Of a stretch of DNA of 64,000 nucleotides, positions 8,229 through 15,909 are shown in pieces. Source of the DNA: Profundibacter sp033851955 (GTDB lineage Bacteria > Pseudomonadota > Alphaproteobacteria > Rhodobacterales > Rhodobacteraceae). Every line of letters starts with the position of its first letter. The stretch's first letter is position 1. The stretch lies in contig JAWSVK010000013.1 in assembly GCA_033851955.1 (NCBI GenBank), positions 62,001-126,000 on the forward strand, given 5' to 3'. The notes beneath the pieces are model-generated. The model was not told the origin of the DNA, searched no databases, and saw only the letters and a program-made list of their open reading frames with translations. The translations under genes were made by a program, and so were the position numbers.

Positions 8229-9041
8229 TTAGAAATCTACCGTGACATTTGGCAGGTTTAGCCCCTTCATCAACTCGCGTAATTCTTGACGCGCGGCGAC
8301 ATTCGAGATGTTCATCTGGCCTTTGACGCCGATGTCTTTGAGGTCAAGCAATGTCAAACCGCGCGGGAACAACTCGCGGAAAATCACCCGCTCGCCAAAG
8401 CCTGGGGCCAAACGAAACCCGATGCGTTTTGACAGGGTTTCCAGCGCGTCCTGCATCTTTTCTTTGTTGTGCATGCGTTGGGCCGCCAAACGGTTGCGGA
8501 CCACGATCCAGTCGATCGGTGGCAGGCCGGCTTGGGCACGTAATTGGCGGGCGTTCCAGACCATTTCGGAATAGACGGACGGGCCCAAAACCTTGTCGGT
8601 TTCAGGGTCAATATGGGCCAGCAGATCAAAATCTACAAAGCTGTCATTCAGCGGCGTGATCAATGTATCGGCCAGGGAATGCGCCACTTGGGAAAGACGA
8701 GTGTGCGACCCCGGGCAATCGATCAAAATGAAGTCACTGTCAGGTTCCAGCGCGGCCACGGCAGCAGATAGGCGGTGATCATATATGTTCTCGCCGGGCC
8801 GCAGTTTTGCGCGGTCAATCTCGGGCAGGTCATGATAGTCGGGTGTGGCCAGTTCAATATTGTGGGTGGTACAATAGGCGCGACGTTTTTCCATGTAGCG
8901 CCCAAAAGTACGTTGGCGCAGGTCCAGATCCAGCGCGCCAACAGAGTGGCCCATCCGCACCAAAGCGGTTGCAACATGCATCGAGGTGGTCGATTTGCCC
9001 GACCCGCCTTTTTCATTCCCAACGACAATAATATGCGCCAC
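8229..9041 (-). CDS. mipZ: MipZ-type division-plane positioning ATPase (ParA/MinD superfamily)
   Basis: In alphaproteobacteria MipZ forms a polar gradient through ParB and inhibits FtsZ assembly away from midcell. The deviant Walker A motif GNEKGGSGKST at residues 8-18 has both the signature lysine (Lys11) and Lys16. ALDLDLRQRTFGRYMEKR follows, and FILIDCPGSHTRL is the Walker B region. GTG at 9041 gives 270 residues and places the P-loop correctly at the N-terminus. It is preceded by a GGGGT Shine-Dalgarno. A longer in-frame reading to 9194 would add 51 unlikely residues and reach into the MFS gene. The gene is convergent with kdsA. Confidence 0.9.
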   Translation of the reverse strand: MAHIIVVGNEKGGSGKSTTSMHVATALVRMGHSVGALDLDLRQRTFGRYMEKRRAYCTTHNIELATPDYHDLPEIDRAKLRPGENIYDHRLSAAVAALEPDSDFILIDCPGSHTRLSQVAHSLADTLITPLNDSFVDFDLLAHIDPETDKVLGPSVYSEMVWNARQLRAQAGLPPIDWIVVRNRLAAQRMHNKEKMQDALETLSKRIGFRLAPGFGERVIFRELFPRGLTLLDLKDIGVKGQMNISNVAARQELRELMKGLNLPNVTVDF

Positions 9042-9126
9042 GTTTGCACCCCGTAAAATTCTAAAACACGCGCCCCAATGCGCTGTAAGCACTATATGAG
9101 CAGGGGGTGGATTTTGGAAGCGGCAT

Positions 9127-10464
9127 TTACCCGTGGGTTGGCCAAGCCCGGTGTTCGTCATCAATGACGATGACGTGGGAATGTGATTTTCCACGGGCCT
9201 GATGGGTTTTGAAATGCGGATGATTGGCGGGCAGATCAGGATGGCTGTGCTCTAACTCGCCAGCGCTGCCAGCGGGCCATAGGACCAAAGACAGCAACGT
9301 CCCGAACAGGGCCAGCACGCCAAGAATCAACATGGTTGCGGGCAGGCCAAATTGCGCACCGGCCCAGCCAGCAATCGGATAGGTCACCAACCAACAGGCG
9401 TGTGATAGCGCGAACTGGGCGGCGAAAAGGGCAGGTCTGTCTTTGGCATGGGCCGATCTGCGCAACAAGCGACCCGAGGGCGTCAAGATCGCTGAATAGA
9501 GCATGCCGCTGATGGCCCAAAGCAGCAAAAAGATGCCCCACCCCGTGAGGCCCGCCGTCAGCAGATATGCGGCATGGGCCAGCGTAACTGCAGTTAGTAA
9601 AAATGCAGCGATGATCATCACTGTTCGATCTGCTATGGATTCGAGCAGCCGTGGAAGCACGAGTGCGGCGAGCATTGAGCCTGCACCAAAAGCGGCCATG
9701 GCATAGGCAAGGTGGATCTCGGAGGCCCCAAAGCTGGCGCGCACAATCACCACCGTGTTGACCAAAATAAACGCCCCAACAGCGGATGCGGCCAGATTAA
9801 GTGACAACAATCCACGCAGTCGTGGAGTCGCCAAATATATCCGGGTGCCGCGGGTCAGACGGTCAACAAATGGGCGCTGTTTTGTCTGGAGCTTCTGGGT
9901 TGGTATGGCAGTGATCGCCACCAAACCCGCCGACACCACAAACCCAAAAACGGTGCCCGCAAACAGCCATTGATAACTGACTAATATCATCAAAACACCC
10001 GCCATGGCGGGGCTCAGCAGGTTTTCTAGGTCATAGGCGAGACGGGACAGGGACAGGGCTTTGGTGTAGTCACGCTCGTCTTTTAGAATATCGGGTATCA
10101 GCGCCTGAAACGCAGGGGTGAAAGTGGCGGATGCGGCCTGTAGCACAAAGATCAACAGATAGATTTGCCAAATGGAATCAATGAACGGCAAGAACAGCGC
10201 CACACAGGCCCGTATCAGGTCTGCCCCGATCAGCACGGCCTTTCGAGGCAACCTTTCAACGAGAGCATGGGCAACCGGTGAAAGGCCCACGTAGGCTACC
10301 ATTTTGATGGTGTAGGCAAAGCCCAAAACAACACCTGCCTGCGCGCCTGCCAAATCATAGGCCAGCAAGCCAAGCGCGACTGTCAGCAGGCCCGTGCCCA
10401 GTAATGCAATCACTTGGGCCGCGAAAAGGCGGGCATAGACGCGGTGTTTCAGGATGCTCAACAT
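9127..10464 (-). CDS. MFS transporter with a histidine-rich C-terminal tail
   Basis: Twelve-helix major facilitator superfamily protein of 445 residues, with a typical loop 2-3 region (SPVAHALVERLPRKAVLIGADLIRA). The substrate is not recognisable. The last 44 residues form a hydrophilic cytoplasmic tail with nine histidines (EHSHPDLPANHPHF..., KSHSHVIVIDDEHRAWP), which is unusual for an MFS protein and suggests metal binding; NreB-type nickel exporters have an analogous tail. Metal export is an inference and no metal regulator lies next to it. Confidence 0.82.
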   Translation of the reverse strand: MLSILKHRVYARLFAAQVIALLGTGLLTVALGLLAYDLAGAQAGVVLGFAYTIKMVAYVGLSPVAHALVERLPRKAVLIGADLIRACVALFLPFIDSIWQIYLLIFVLQAASATFTPAFQALIPDILKDERDYTKALSLSRLAYDLENLLSPAMAGVLMILVSYQWLFAGTVFGFVVSAGLVAITAIPTQKLQTKQRPFVDRLTRGTRIYLATPRLRGLLSLNLAASAVGAFILVNTVVIVRASFGASEIHLAYAMAAFGAGSMLAALVLPRLLESIADRTVMIIAAFLLTAVTLAHAAYLLTAGLTGWGIFLLLWAISGMLYSAILTPSGRLLRRSAHAKDRPALFAAQFALSHACWLVTYPIAGWAGAQFGLPATMLILGVLALFGTLLSLVLWPAGSAGELEHSHPDLPANHPHFKTHQARGKSHSHVIVIDDEHRAWPTHG

Positions 10465-10556
10465 ACGAGGAGTTTATTTTGAAAAATGCCGCTCCAAAAA
10501 GGTGCGGGGACTACTATCTTTAAGATGAAAATGGTCCGAGTCTGGATGGAGAACAT

Positions 10557-10958
10557 CTACGATCCAACCCCACATTTTTTCAAATGATCTGTGCAGGCAT
10601 GTCCAGGCCAATCGGTTCTTCGCCAACAAAAGTGGGTGCCATCTTTCACTTTCATCATCCAAACAATGCGATCACCAGTCTTTGTCACGCGGGTTTCGCC
10701 ATCAAGGATTGAGGTAATCGTGTTGGCATTGAAATATAGAATTTTATATGTTGCTGGGCTATGGGTGTTATTCCAAGTGATTTCCATTGTTTTGCGATTG
10801 TCTGCAAAATGAATGGTTTGAGGATTTTTCGCGCAAGTGTTTTTACCTTCCGGCCAACCCCACTGTCCGCTCTCCAATGAGGAGACCAGCGCTTCGTTGG
10901 CCAAGGTAGGAGACGTGGTAAGAAATACGGCCGCAGCCGCCAGCAGCAAATTTTTCAT
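10557..10958 (-). CDS. Small exported protein of unknown function
   Basis: Encodes 133 residues beginning with a clear signal peptide (MKNLLLAAAAVFLTTSPTLA, cleavage after ALA) and a mature domain of about 110 residues rich in beta-prone stretches (YKILYFNANTITSILDGETR). Four cysteines in the mature part could form two disulfides in the periplasm. I do not recognise the family. It is a single gene between the MFS gene and the rpmE terminator. Short imperfect dyads (CCTAT-N5-ATAGG; CTAATC-G-GATTAG at 10993-11005) lie upstream. Confidence 0.65.
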   Translation of the reverse strand: MKNLLLAAAAVFLTTSPTLANEALVSSLESGQWGWPEGKNTCAKNPQTIHFADNRKTMEITWNNTHSPATYKILYFNANTITSILDGETRVTKTGDRIVWMMKVKDGTHFCWRRTDWPGHACTDHLKKCGVGS

Positions 10959-11012
10959 ATAGAGCCATCCTATCTAGTATAGGAAACACGCTCTAATCGG
11001 ATTAGGCAACGA

Positions 11013-11044
11013 AAAACGCCGCCCTGTTTCCAGCGCGGCGTTTT
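11013..11044 (-). terminator. Terminator after rpmE
   Basis: AAAACGCCGC (11013-11022) and GCGGCGTTTT (11035-11044) form a perfect 10-bp stem with flanking A and T tracts. It ends the ffh-to-rpmE unit on the minus strand 26 bp after the rpmE stop. Symmetry would let it work in both directions. Confidence 0.88.
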
Positions 11045-11069
11045 GGTATTCCCGAAAAGTAAGGTTTCC

Positions 11070-11291
11070 TTAGAAGCCCAACCCTTCGTATTTCTTCTTA
11101 AACTTGGTCACACGACCACCGGCATCCATCAGGCGCGTGTTACCGCCGGTCCATGCGGGGTGCACAGATGGGTCGATTTCCAAGGCCAGTGTTTCGCCTT
11201 CAGCACCGTAGGTTGATTTCATTTCCAAAATCGTGCCGTCGGTCATTTTGACGTTGATTGTGTGGTAGTCGGGGTGAATATCTTTTCTCAT
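11070..11291 (-). CDS. rpmE: 50S ribosomal protein L31
   Basis: Large-subunit ribosomal protein of 73 residues. The N-terminus MRKDIHPDYH, the TDGTILEMKSTYG segment and the DPSVHPAWTGG and VTKFKKKYEGLGF motifs are diagnostic. The zinc-binding cysteines of the C+ form are absent, so this is the zinc-independent C- type, as is usual in the group. It follows rplS by 11 bp and ends the long ribosomal unit. Confidence 0.96.
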   Translation of the reverse strand: MRKDIHPDYHTINVKMTDGTILEMKSTYGAEGETLALEIDPSVHPAWTGGNTRLMDAGGRVTKFKKKYEGLGF

Positions 11292-11302
11292 TGCACCGCT
11301 CC

Positions 11303-11677
11303 TTAAGATTTCTTGGGCTTGTAGTTGGTGTTTTCGGCGATACGTGCCGATTTACCACGACGTTCGCGCAGATAGTACAGTTTCGCGCGACGGACACGGC
11401 CGCGGCGGATCACTGTGATGCTGTCGATGTTGGTCGAATGCAGTGGGAACACACGTTCCACGCCTTCACCAAAGGAGATCTTGCGCACAGTAAAGGCTGC
11501 AGCGATACCGGCGCCACCTTTACGGGCAATGCAGACACCCTCATAATTCTGAACCCGCGAGCGTGTGCCCTCGGTCACTTTGTACCCAACGCGCAGTGTG
11601 TCACCGGCCTTGAAGTCTGGAATTTCTTTGCCAAGAGCAGCAATCTGCTCGGCTTCGAGTTGTGCGATCAGGTTCAT
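11303..11677 (-). CDS. rplS: 50S ribosomal protein L19
   Basis: Large-subunit protein at the subunit interface. The ATG at 11677 (MNLIAQLEAEQIAALGKEIP) gives 124 residues, the family length, and has an ideal AAGGAGCG Shine-Dalgarno. A longer open frame upstream overlaps the trmD end and is not part of the protein. Core motifs FKAGDTLRVGYKVTEG, FPLHSTNIDSI and RRGRVRRAKLYYLRERRGK are present. Gene order trmD-rplS is conserved across bacteria. Confidence 0.96.
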   Translation of the reverse strand: MNLIAQLEAEQIAALGKEIPDFKAGDTLRVGYKVTEGTRSRVQNYEGVCIARKGGAGIAAAFTVRKISFGEGVERVFPLHSTNIDSITVIRRGRVRRAKLYYLRERRGKSARIAENTNYKPKKS

Positions 11678-11732
11678 CTGAAACGCTCCTTTATAAATAT
11701 ACACGGTTTGCCCGCGACGTGTTGGTGCGGCC

Positions 11733-12578
11733 TCAGAGCTCTCGGTCTTCATTCGGGTCCCTATCGTGGTCTTCACAATAAGCCCGCCAGAGATCAGGTC
11801 GGCGTTTTTTAGTCAGCCTTTCGGCCATAACCTGTCGCCAGTTGGATATATTCGCGTGATGGCCGGACAGAAGCATTTCCGGTATCGTGCGACCCTTCCA
11901 AACGGCAGGCCTCGTGTATTGTGGGTGTTCCAGTAACCCGTCCGAAAACGATTCGTCCTCGGTGGATTCCTGATTGCCCAGAACGCGCGGTATAAGACGG
12001 ACGGTGGCATCAATCAAGGCCTGTGCTGCGATCTCGCCGCCTGTCAGGACGAAATCGCCCAAACTGACCTCTTCAATGTCGTATTCTTCGATCACGCGCT
12101 CGTCTACGCCCTCAAATCGGCCACAAAGTAGGGTCATGCCCTCGCCCTCTGCGAATCGCTGCATCATGGCTTGGGTCATTGGTTTGCCGCGTGGTGATAG
12201 GTAAATGACGGGCCATTTGGCGCGGTCGGTTGGGGTGGCTTGCTGGGCAGTTTCCAGCGCCTTGCCGACCACATCGGCGCGCAGAACCATCCCAGCGCCG
12301 CCGCCCGAAGGGGTGTCGTCAACATTGCGGTGCTTGCCCTCGCCAAACGGGCGCAGGTCAATGGTGTCGAGCTGCCATAGACCCTCTTGCAGGGCTTTAC
12401 CGGTTAGCGATTCGCCCAACACACCAGGAAATGCACCGGGAAACAGGGTGACGATTTTCACCCGCCACGCGTTTTTCAATTGCGGAGATTCCCCCATCAG
12501 GTCACGCGGCTGCATGGTGGCCGAAATGGTCTTACGGCCATGCGATTTGGTCAGCGGGGATTTGGTTGGCTTGCTCAT
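11733..12578 (-). CDS. trmD: tRNA (guanosine-37-N1)-methyltransferase
   Basis: Methylates N1 of G37 next to the anticodon using S-adenosylmethionine, preventing frameshifting. The SPOUT knot region is seen in LLCGRFEGVDERVIEEYDIE and SLGDFVLTGGE, and the C-terminal domain carries LLSGHHANISNWR. The protein has about 38 extra N-terminal residues (SHGRKTISATMQPRDLM) before the usual start of the domain at WRVKIVTLFPGAF. I believe this extension is common in related Rhodobacterales. It lies between a sulfotransferase-like gene and rplS. Confidence 0.95.
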   Translation of the reverse strand: MSKPTKSPLTKSHGRKTISATMQPRDLMGESPQLKNAWRVKIVTLFPGAFPGVLGESLTGKALQEGLWQLDTIDLRPFGEGKHRNVDDTPSGGGAGMVLRADVVGKALETAQQATPTDRAKWPVIYLSPRGKPMTQAMMQRFAEGEGMTLLCGRFEGVDERVIEEYDIEEVSLGDFVLTGGEIAAQALIDATVRLIPRVLGNQESTEDESFSDGLLEHPQYTRPAVWKGRTIPEMLLSGHHANISNWRQVMAERLTKKRRPDLWRAYCEDHDRDPNEDREL

Positions 12579-12587
12579 AGGCTGGCT

Positions 12588-13385
12588 CTAATCCAATTTT
12601 GCGGTTTGTTCCAGCAGCTCTTCTTTGCGCGTGCTCAGGGCGGTGGGGCCAAGGTCTGATCGGTTCAGTTTCAGGAACTCTTTGATCAGCTCGTGCTGTG
12701 GCATGACATTTTTGGCAGGGATGGTTTGCAGCGCGTCACGTGATTGTTGTGGCAGATCCAACAGATCAATCAGGGGGGTGGCTGGGCCAAATTGCTGATC
12801 GCTGGTTTGTTCCAGCGGTTGGCTGGTCACCGGATAGGCGACGATGTTTTGGACTTGGCGCACGGTTTCGTTCAGATCGCAGGTCGGCGCAAGGCTCGCT
12901 GCGAAGTCGTTGAAATTTTGCGTCAGGCGGGTTTTATACACATTATACCACCAGATGCTGCGCAGCCATTTTTCCTCTGAGCGGGTGGAAAAATGAAACG
13001 CCATGTCGGGATTTGGATCGATGACATCCTCAACGCATTCCACCACGGCTTGCATCAATCTGGGGCAGGCGGCATAGCCCTCGACGAGATCGTTTCGCCC
13101 GGGCATCATGCCCGCCAGGTTTTCGGCGCTGATGATCACGCCGCGCCCACCGCCCAAATTGAGCGTCTTCAGGAAGGCTTTGAAACGAAAGCAAAATTCC
13201 TCTAGCGCGACTTGCCCTGCACCTGTGGAGTAGGCTTGGCCAAATTGCAAAGGATCGCGAATGCGGTGTTGGTTGACGATGGCATGATGCGGCCAAATAT
13301 GGGGGCCGTTGTGCGTCAAAAATTGCTGTGCCGTGGTGGTTCCGGTTTTGTGGAACCCAGCGTGGATGATGACGCGGGTGGGCAA
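12588..13385 (-). CDS. Sulfotransferase-like protein inserted in the ribosomal operon
   Basis: The N-terminus VIIHAGFHKTGTTTAQQFL matches the 5'-phosphosulfate binding loop of PAPS-dependent sulfotransferases. The middle (FHFSTRSEEKWLRSIWW) is compatible with the family. The rest is divergent, so the acceptor is unknown. The 265-residue gene lies 1 bp from rimM and 9 bp from trmD in the same direction, between two genes that are normally adjacent, so it is cotranscribed with translation genes. A link to translation is not implied; insertion into a strongly expressed unit is enough. Confidence 0.7.
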   Translation of the reverse strand: MPTRVIIHAGFHKTGTTTAQQFLTHNGPHIWPHHAIVNQHRIRDPLQFGQAYSTGAGQVALEEFCFRFKAFLKTLNLGGGRGVIISAENLAGMMPGRNDLVEGYAACPRLMQAVVECVEDVIDPNPDMAFHFSTRSEEKWLRSIWWYNVYKTRLTQNFNDFAASLAPTCDLNETVRQVQNIVAYPVTSQPLEQTSDQQFGPATPLIDLLDLPQQSRDALQTIPAKNVMPQHELIKEFLKLNRSDLGPTALSTRKEELLEQTAKLD

Positions 13386-13386
13386 G

Positions 13387-13896
13387 TTACAATGCCCCCT
13401 CGGGTGGGTCAGCTATGATGCGGCCACTGGCCAGGTCGACGGTTGGGATCACCTCGTTGGTGAAGGGCAAAAGGACGGTTGCGCTGCTGCCCTCTAGCAT
13501 GATTTCCAACAGGTCACTTGCCCCATGGTTTTGCACGTCATGAACCTTGCCTAGGACCGTGCCGCCGGTGTCGAGCACTGTTAGGCCGATCAAGTCGGTG
13601 TGGTAAAATTCATCGTCGGGCAGGGCGGGCAATTGGGCGCGCTGCGCGAACAGACGGATGCCTTTCAGGGTGTCAGCCTCTTCTTTGTTATTGATGCCTA
13701 TCACTTTGACAACTAACGCATTTTTGATGCTTCGGGATAGGGAGATCGCAAAGCTGCGCTTGCCATCTTCAGTGGTCAGGGGCGAGTAATCGGCAATGGC
13801 TTCGGGGTCGGCGCAGAAGCTTTTCAACCGGACTTCGCCAGTGACGCCGTAAGAGCCGGAAAAAGCCCCGACACAGATGTGATCCTTATCGCTCAT
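13387..13896 (-). CDS. rimM: 16S rRNA processing protein RimM
   Basis: Assembly factor that binds S19 during 30S maturation. The N-terminal half (ICVGAFSGSYGVTGEVRLKSF) and the PRC-barrel half (FYHTDLIGLTVLDTGGTVLG, VLLPFTNEVIPTVDL) are both clear in 169 residues. The start directly abuts the bluB stop, so bluB interrupts the usual rpsP-rimM adjacency. Confidence 0.95.
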   Translation of the reverse strand: MSDKDHICVGAFSGSYGVTGEVRLKSFCADPEAIADYSPLTTEDGKRSFAISLSRSIKNALVVKVIGINNKEEADTLKGIRLFAQRAQLPALPDDEFYHTDLIGLTVLDTGGTVLGKVHDVQNHGASDLLEIMLEGSSATVLLPFTNEVIPTVDLASGRIIADPPEGAL

Positions 13897-14526
13897 TCAG
13901 CGTTCCAATATGTCCAGTGTCGTGCTGCGGGTTTCCCAGCCGACTTGTTGCAATTCTGGTGTGGTTTTTACATCGTCTGGCCAGCCAACGCAAAGGTAAG
14001 CGATCAAAGACCAACCTGTAGGCACGTCTAAATCACGGCTCAATTGGTCCGGATCAAGGATCGAAACCCAGCCAACGCCGAGCCCCTCGGTGCGGGCGGC
14101 CAGCCAGAATTGAGTGATCGCAGCCACCACCGAATAGCGCCGCATTTCTGGCATCGTGGCCGCGCCCAACCCTTGGCCTTTGGGTGTTTCATCGTCGCAA
14201 TAGATCGCCAGATGAACGGGCGCTTCGCGCATGCCGCTTAGTTTAAGTCCCGAATATAATTCAGCTTTTTGGCCGGAATAGCCTTTTAGGGCATCGGCAT
14301 TTGCGGTTTCGAAATTCGTGACAGCGTTATCTCGGGATTTTTGGGAATTGACGCGAATGATCCGCCAAGGTTCTGACAGACCGACCGAGGGTGCCAAGTT
14401 GAACGTCGATAAACAACGCTCAACAATGGCACCCTCAACAGGGTCGCTGCGAAAGCGGCGCACGTCACGCCGCCAGCGCAATAGTTGGGTGAACTCTTGC
14501 CGAAACTGATCTGAAAAATCAGTCAT
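13897..14526 (-). CDS. bluB: 5,6-dimethylbenzimidazole synthase BluB
   Basis: Nitroreductase-like enzyme that fragments reduced FMN with oxygen to make 5,6-dimethylbenzimidazole, the lower ligand of vitamin B12. Supporting motifs are LLRWRRDVRRFRSDPV, LSTFNLAPSVGLSEPWRIIRV and TEGLGVGWVSILDP. Length 209 is in the family range. It sits between rpsP and rimM with no cobalamin riboswitch, so its expression probably follows the ribosomal operon. A generic nitroreductase is the alternative, but the APSVGLSEPW context favours BluB. Confidence 0.88.
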   Translation of the reverse strand: MTDFSDQFRQEFTQLLRWRRDVRRFRSDPVEGAIVERCLSTFNLAPSVGLSEPWRIIRVNSQKSRDNAVTNFETANADALKGYSGQKAELYSGLKLSGMREAPVHLAIYCDDETPKGQGLGAATMPEMRRYSVVAAITQFWLAARTEGLGVGWVSILDPDQLSRDLDVPTGWSLIAYLCVGWPDDVKTTPELQQVGWETRSTTLDILER

Positions 14527-14547
14527 GGGTTAAGTCCAAACGGCTGA

Positions 14548-14943
14548 TTACTCAGCAGCTTTTTCTTCTGCAGCAGCTTCTTCAACGGGTGCTTCTTCAA
14601 CAGGTGCAGCAGCTTTTTCAGCTTTCTCTTGCGCACGAGCAACAGCTTTGTCGCCAGGTGTGCCTTTTTTCGGGTTGGCGCGGGTCTTTTTCTCAAGGAT
14701 TCCAGCGGCTTCCAAGAAGCGAGAGATACGGTCTGTAGGCTGAGCGCCCTCAGACAGCCAATGTTTGATGCGGTCCACATCCATTTTCACGCGCTCTTCG
14801 GAATCTTTGGCGAGCAGTGGGTTATATGTGCCCAGACGCTCAATATAACGACCATCGCGCGGCATGCGGCTGTCGGCAGCAACGATGCGATAAAATGGAC
14901 GTTTTTTGGAACCGCCGCGGGCGAGTCTGATTTTCATAGCCAT
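14548..14943 (-). CDS. rpsP: 30S ribosomal protein S16
   Basis: Small-subunit assembly protein. The N-terminus MAMKIRLARGGSKKRPFYRIVAADSR is diagnostic (split here as MAMKIRLARGG and RPFYRIVAADSR). At 131 residues it is longer than the roughly 80-residue core because of a C-terminal Lys/Ala/Glu-rich low-complexity tail (VEEAPVEEAAAEEKAAE), common in alphaproteobacterial S16. A short hairpin GGGC-TTAGC-GCCC at 14976-14988 lies upstream. Confidence 0.96.
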   Translation of the reverse strand: MAMKIRLARGGSKKRPFYRIVAADSRMPRDGRYIERLGTYNPLLAKDSEERVKMDVDRIKHWLSEGAQPTDRISRFLEAAGILEKKTRANPKKGTPGDKAVARAQEKAEKAAAPVEEAPVEEAAAEEKAAE

Positions 14944-15012
14944 GAGTAGTATCTCCTATTTTTCAGTTAATTGAAGGGCTTAGCGCCCCGTCATTCTTGA
15001 TGGGTTTTGAAC

Positions 15013-15318
15013 CTATGGTTCGCTGTCTTGATGTTTCTTATGGTGATTGATGACTTCCTGAATGATGAAATTCAGAAATTGTTTGGCGAATTTCGGGTCG
15101 AGGTTGGCTTTGTCGGCCAGCTCCTCAAGTCGTGCGATTTGGCTGGCTTCGCGGGTCGGATCGGACGCGGGCAGATCATGCTCGGCCTTCAACTTGCCCA
15201 CGGCTTGGGTGTGTTTGAAGCGCTCACCAAGGGTGTAAACGAGGATCGAATCCAGCCGATCAATGCTCTCGCGATGCTCTTTGAGCAGCTCGGCGGCGCG
15301 GATGACAGGATCAGTCAT
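15013..15318 (-). CDS. Chorismate mutase, AroQ class
   Basis: Rearranges chorismate to prephenate for phenylalanine and tyrosine synthesis. The 101-residue all-helical protein has the expected motifs: RESIDRLDSILVYTLGERF with the active-site arginine, AVGKLKAEHDLP, DPTREASQIARLEELA and the C-terminal FIIQEVINHHKKHQ. It lies between the GNAT gene and rpsP on the same strand. Confidence 0.92.
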   Translation of the reverse strand: MTDPVIRAAELLKEHRESIDRLDSILVYTLGERFKHTQAVGKLKAEHDLPASDPTREASQIARLEELADKANLDPKFAKQFLNFIIQEVINHHKKHQDSEP

Positions 15319-15381
15319 GACGGCCTCCGGCCAGTACGTTTATCTGTACGTTTTGTACAAAAGTGGGGGGGAAATGTACAA

Positions 15382-15909
15382 TCATGACAAGGCCTCCACA
15401 GCTGGATGGCGGTAGACGACAACAGGAGTGTCGATGTCGGGACGATCAGCGTTGTCATCGACTGCGGCGCCGAGTCGTTCGGCCAGAGCGATTGAACGCG
15501 TGTTCTCAGTGACGATATAACTGACCTGAGTTTTCCATCCCAAAGTCTGGTAAGCAAAGTTACGGGCTGCGATAGTCGCCTCATAGGCATAGCCCTTGCC
15601 TTCGTGTTTCTCATCCCAAATTTGCCAGCCCAACTCGCGCTCGGCCCAGCCAACGGGGAAATAGTGGCCAACCTTGCCGACGGCGGCCTTGGTCAGTTTG
15701 TCTGTGACAATCCACATTCCAAAACCACGCATATGCCAGTGCCCCAACATAAAGGTTAGTGAATGCCACGCGCCACCAAGGGGCTTTGGCCCACCAACGA
15801 AATGCGAACGATCTGAAGCAAGGAATGCAGCTTGCGCCTCAAGGTCTCCGTTTTCGGGCGCACGCATAATCAGGCGCTCTGTTTCAAGGATGGGAACAGC
15901 GAAACTCAT
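15382..15909 (-). CDS. GNAT-family N-acetyltransferase (RimJ/RimL-like)
   Basis: Acetyl-CoA-dependent acetyltransferase of 175 residues in the Acetyltransf_3 group. ETERLIMRAPENGDLEAQAAFLAS at the N-terminus (ETERLIMRAP core), VGWAERELGWQIWDEKHEGKG and NTRSIALAERLGA are typical. The GxGxA-like acetyl-CoA loop is HEGKGYAYEA. The start overlaps the ffh stop by 4 bp, so the two genes are translationally linked. Substrate unknown. Confidence 0.88.
   Translation of the reverse strand: MSFAVPILETERLIMRAPENGDLEAQAAFLASDRSHFVGGPKPLGGAWHSLTFMLGHWHMRGFGMWIVTDKLTKAAVGKVGHYFPVGWAERELGWQIWDEKHEGKGYAYEATIAARNFAYQTLGWKTQVSYIVTENTRSIALAERLGAAVDDNADRPDIDTPVVVYRHPAVEALS

Noticed and set aside
9042..9194. N-terminal extension of mipZ
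   Set aside because: It would place the P-loop 50 residues in and overlap the MFS gene. GTG at 9041 has a good ribosome site and the family length.
10474..10662. 62-codon minus-strand open frame
   Set aside because: It overlaps the better-supported secreted protein gene, has no signal peptide or family features, and no ribosome site.
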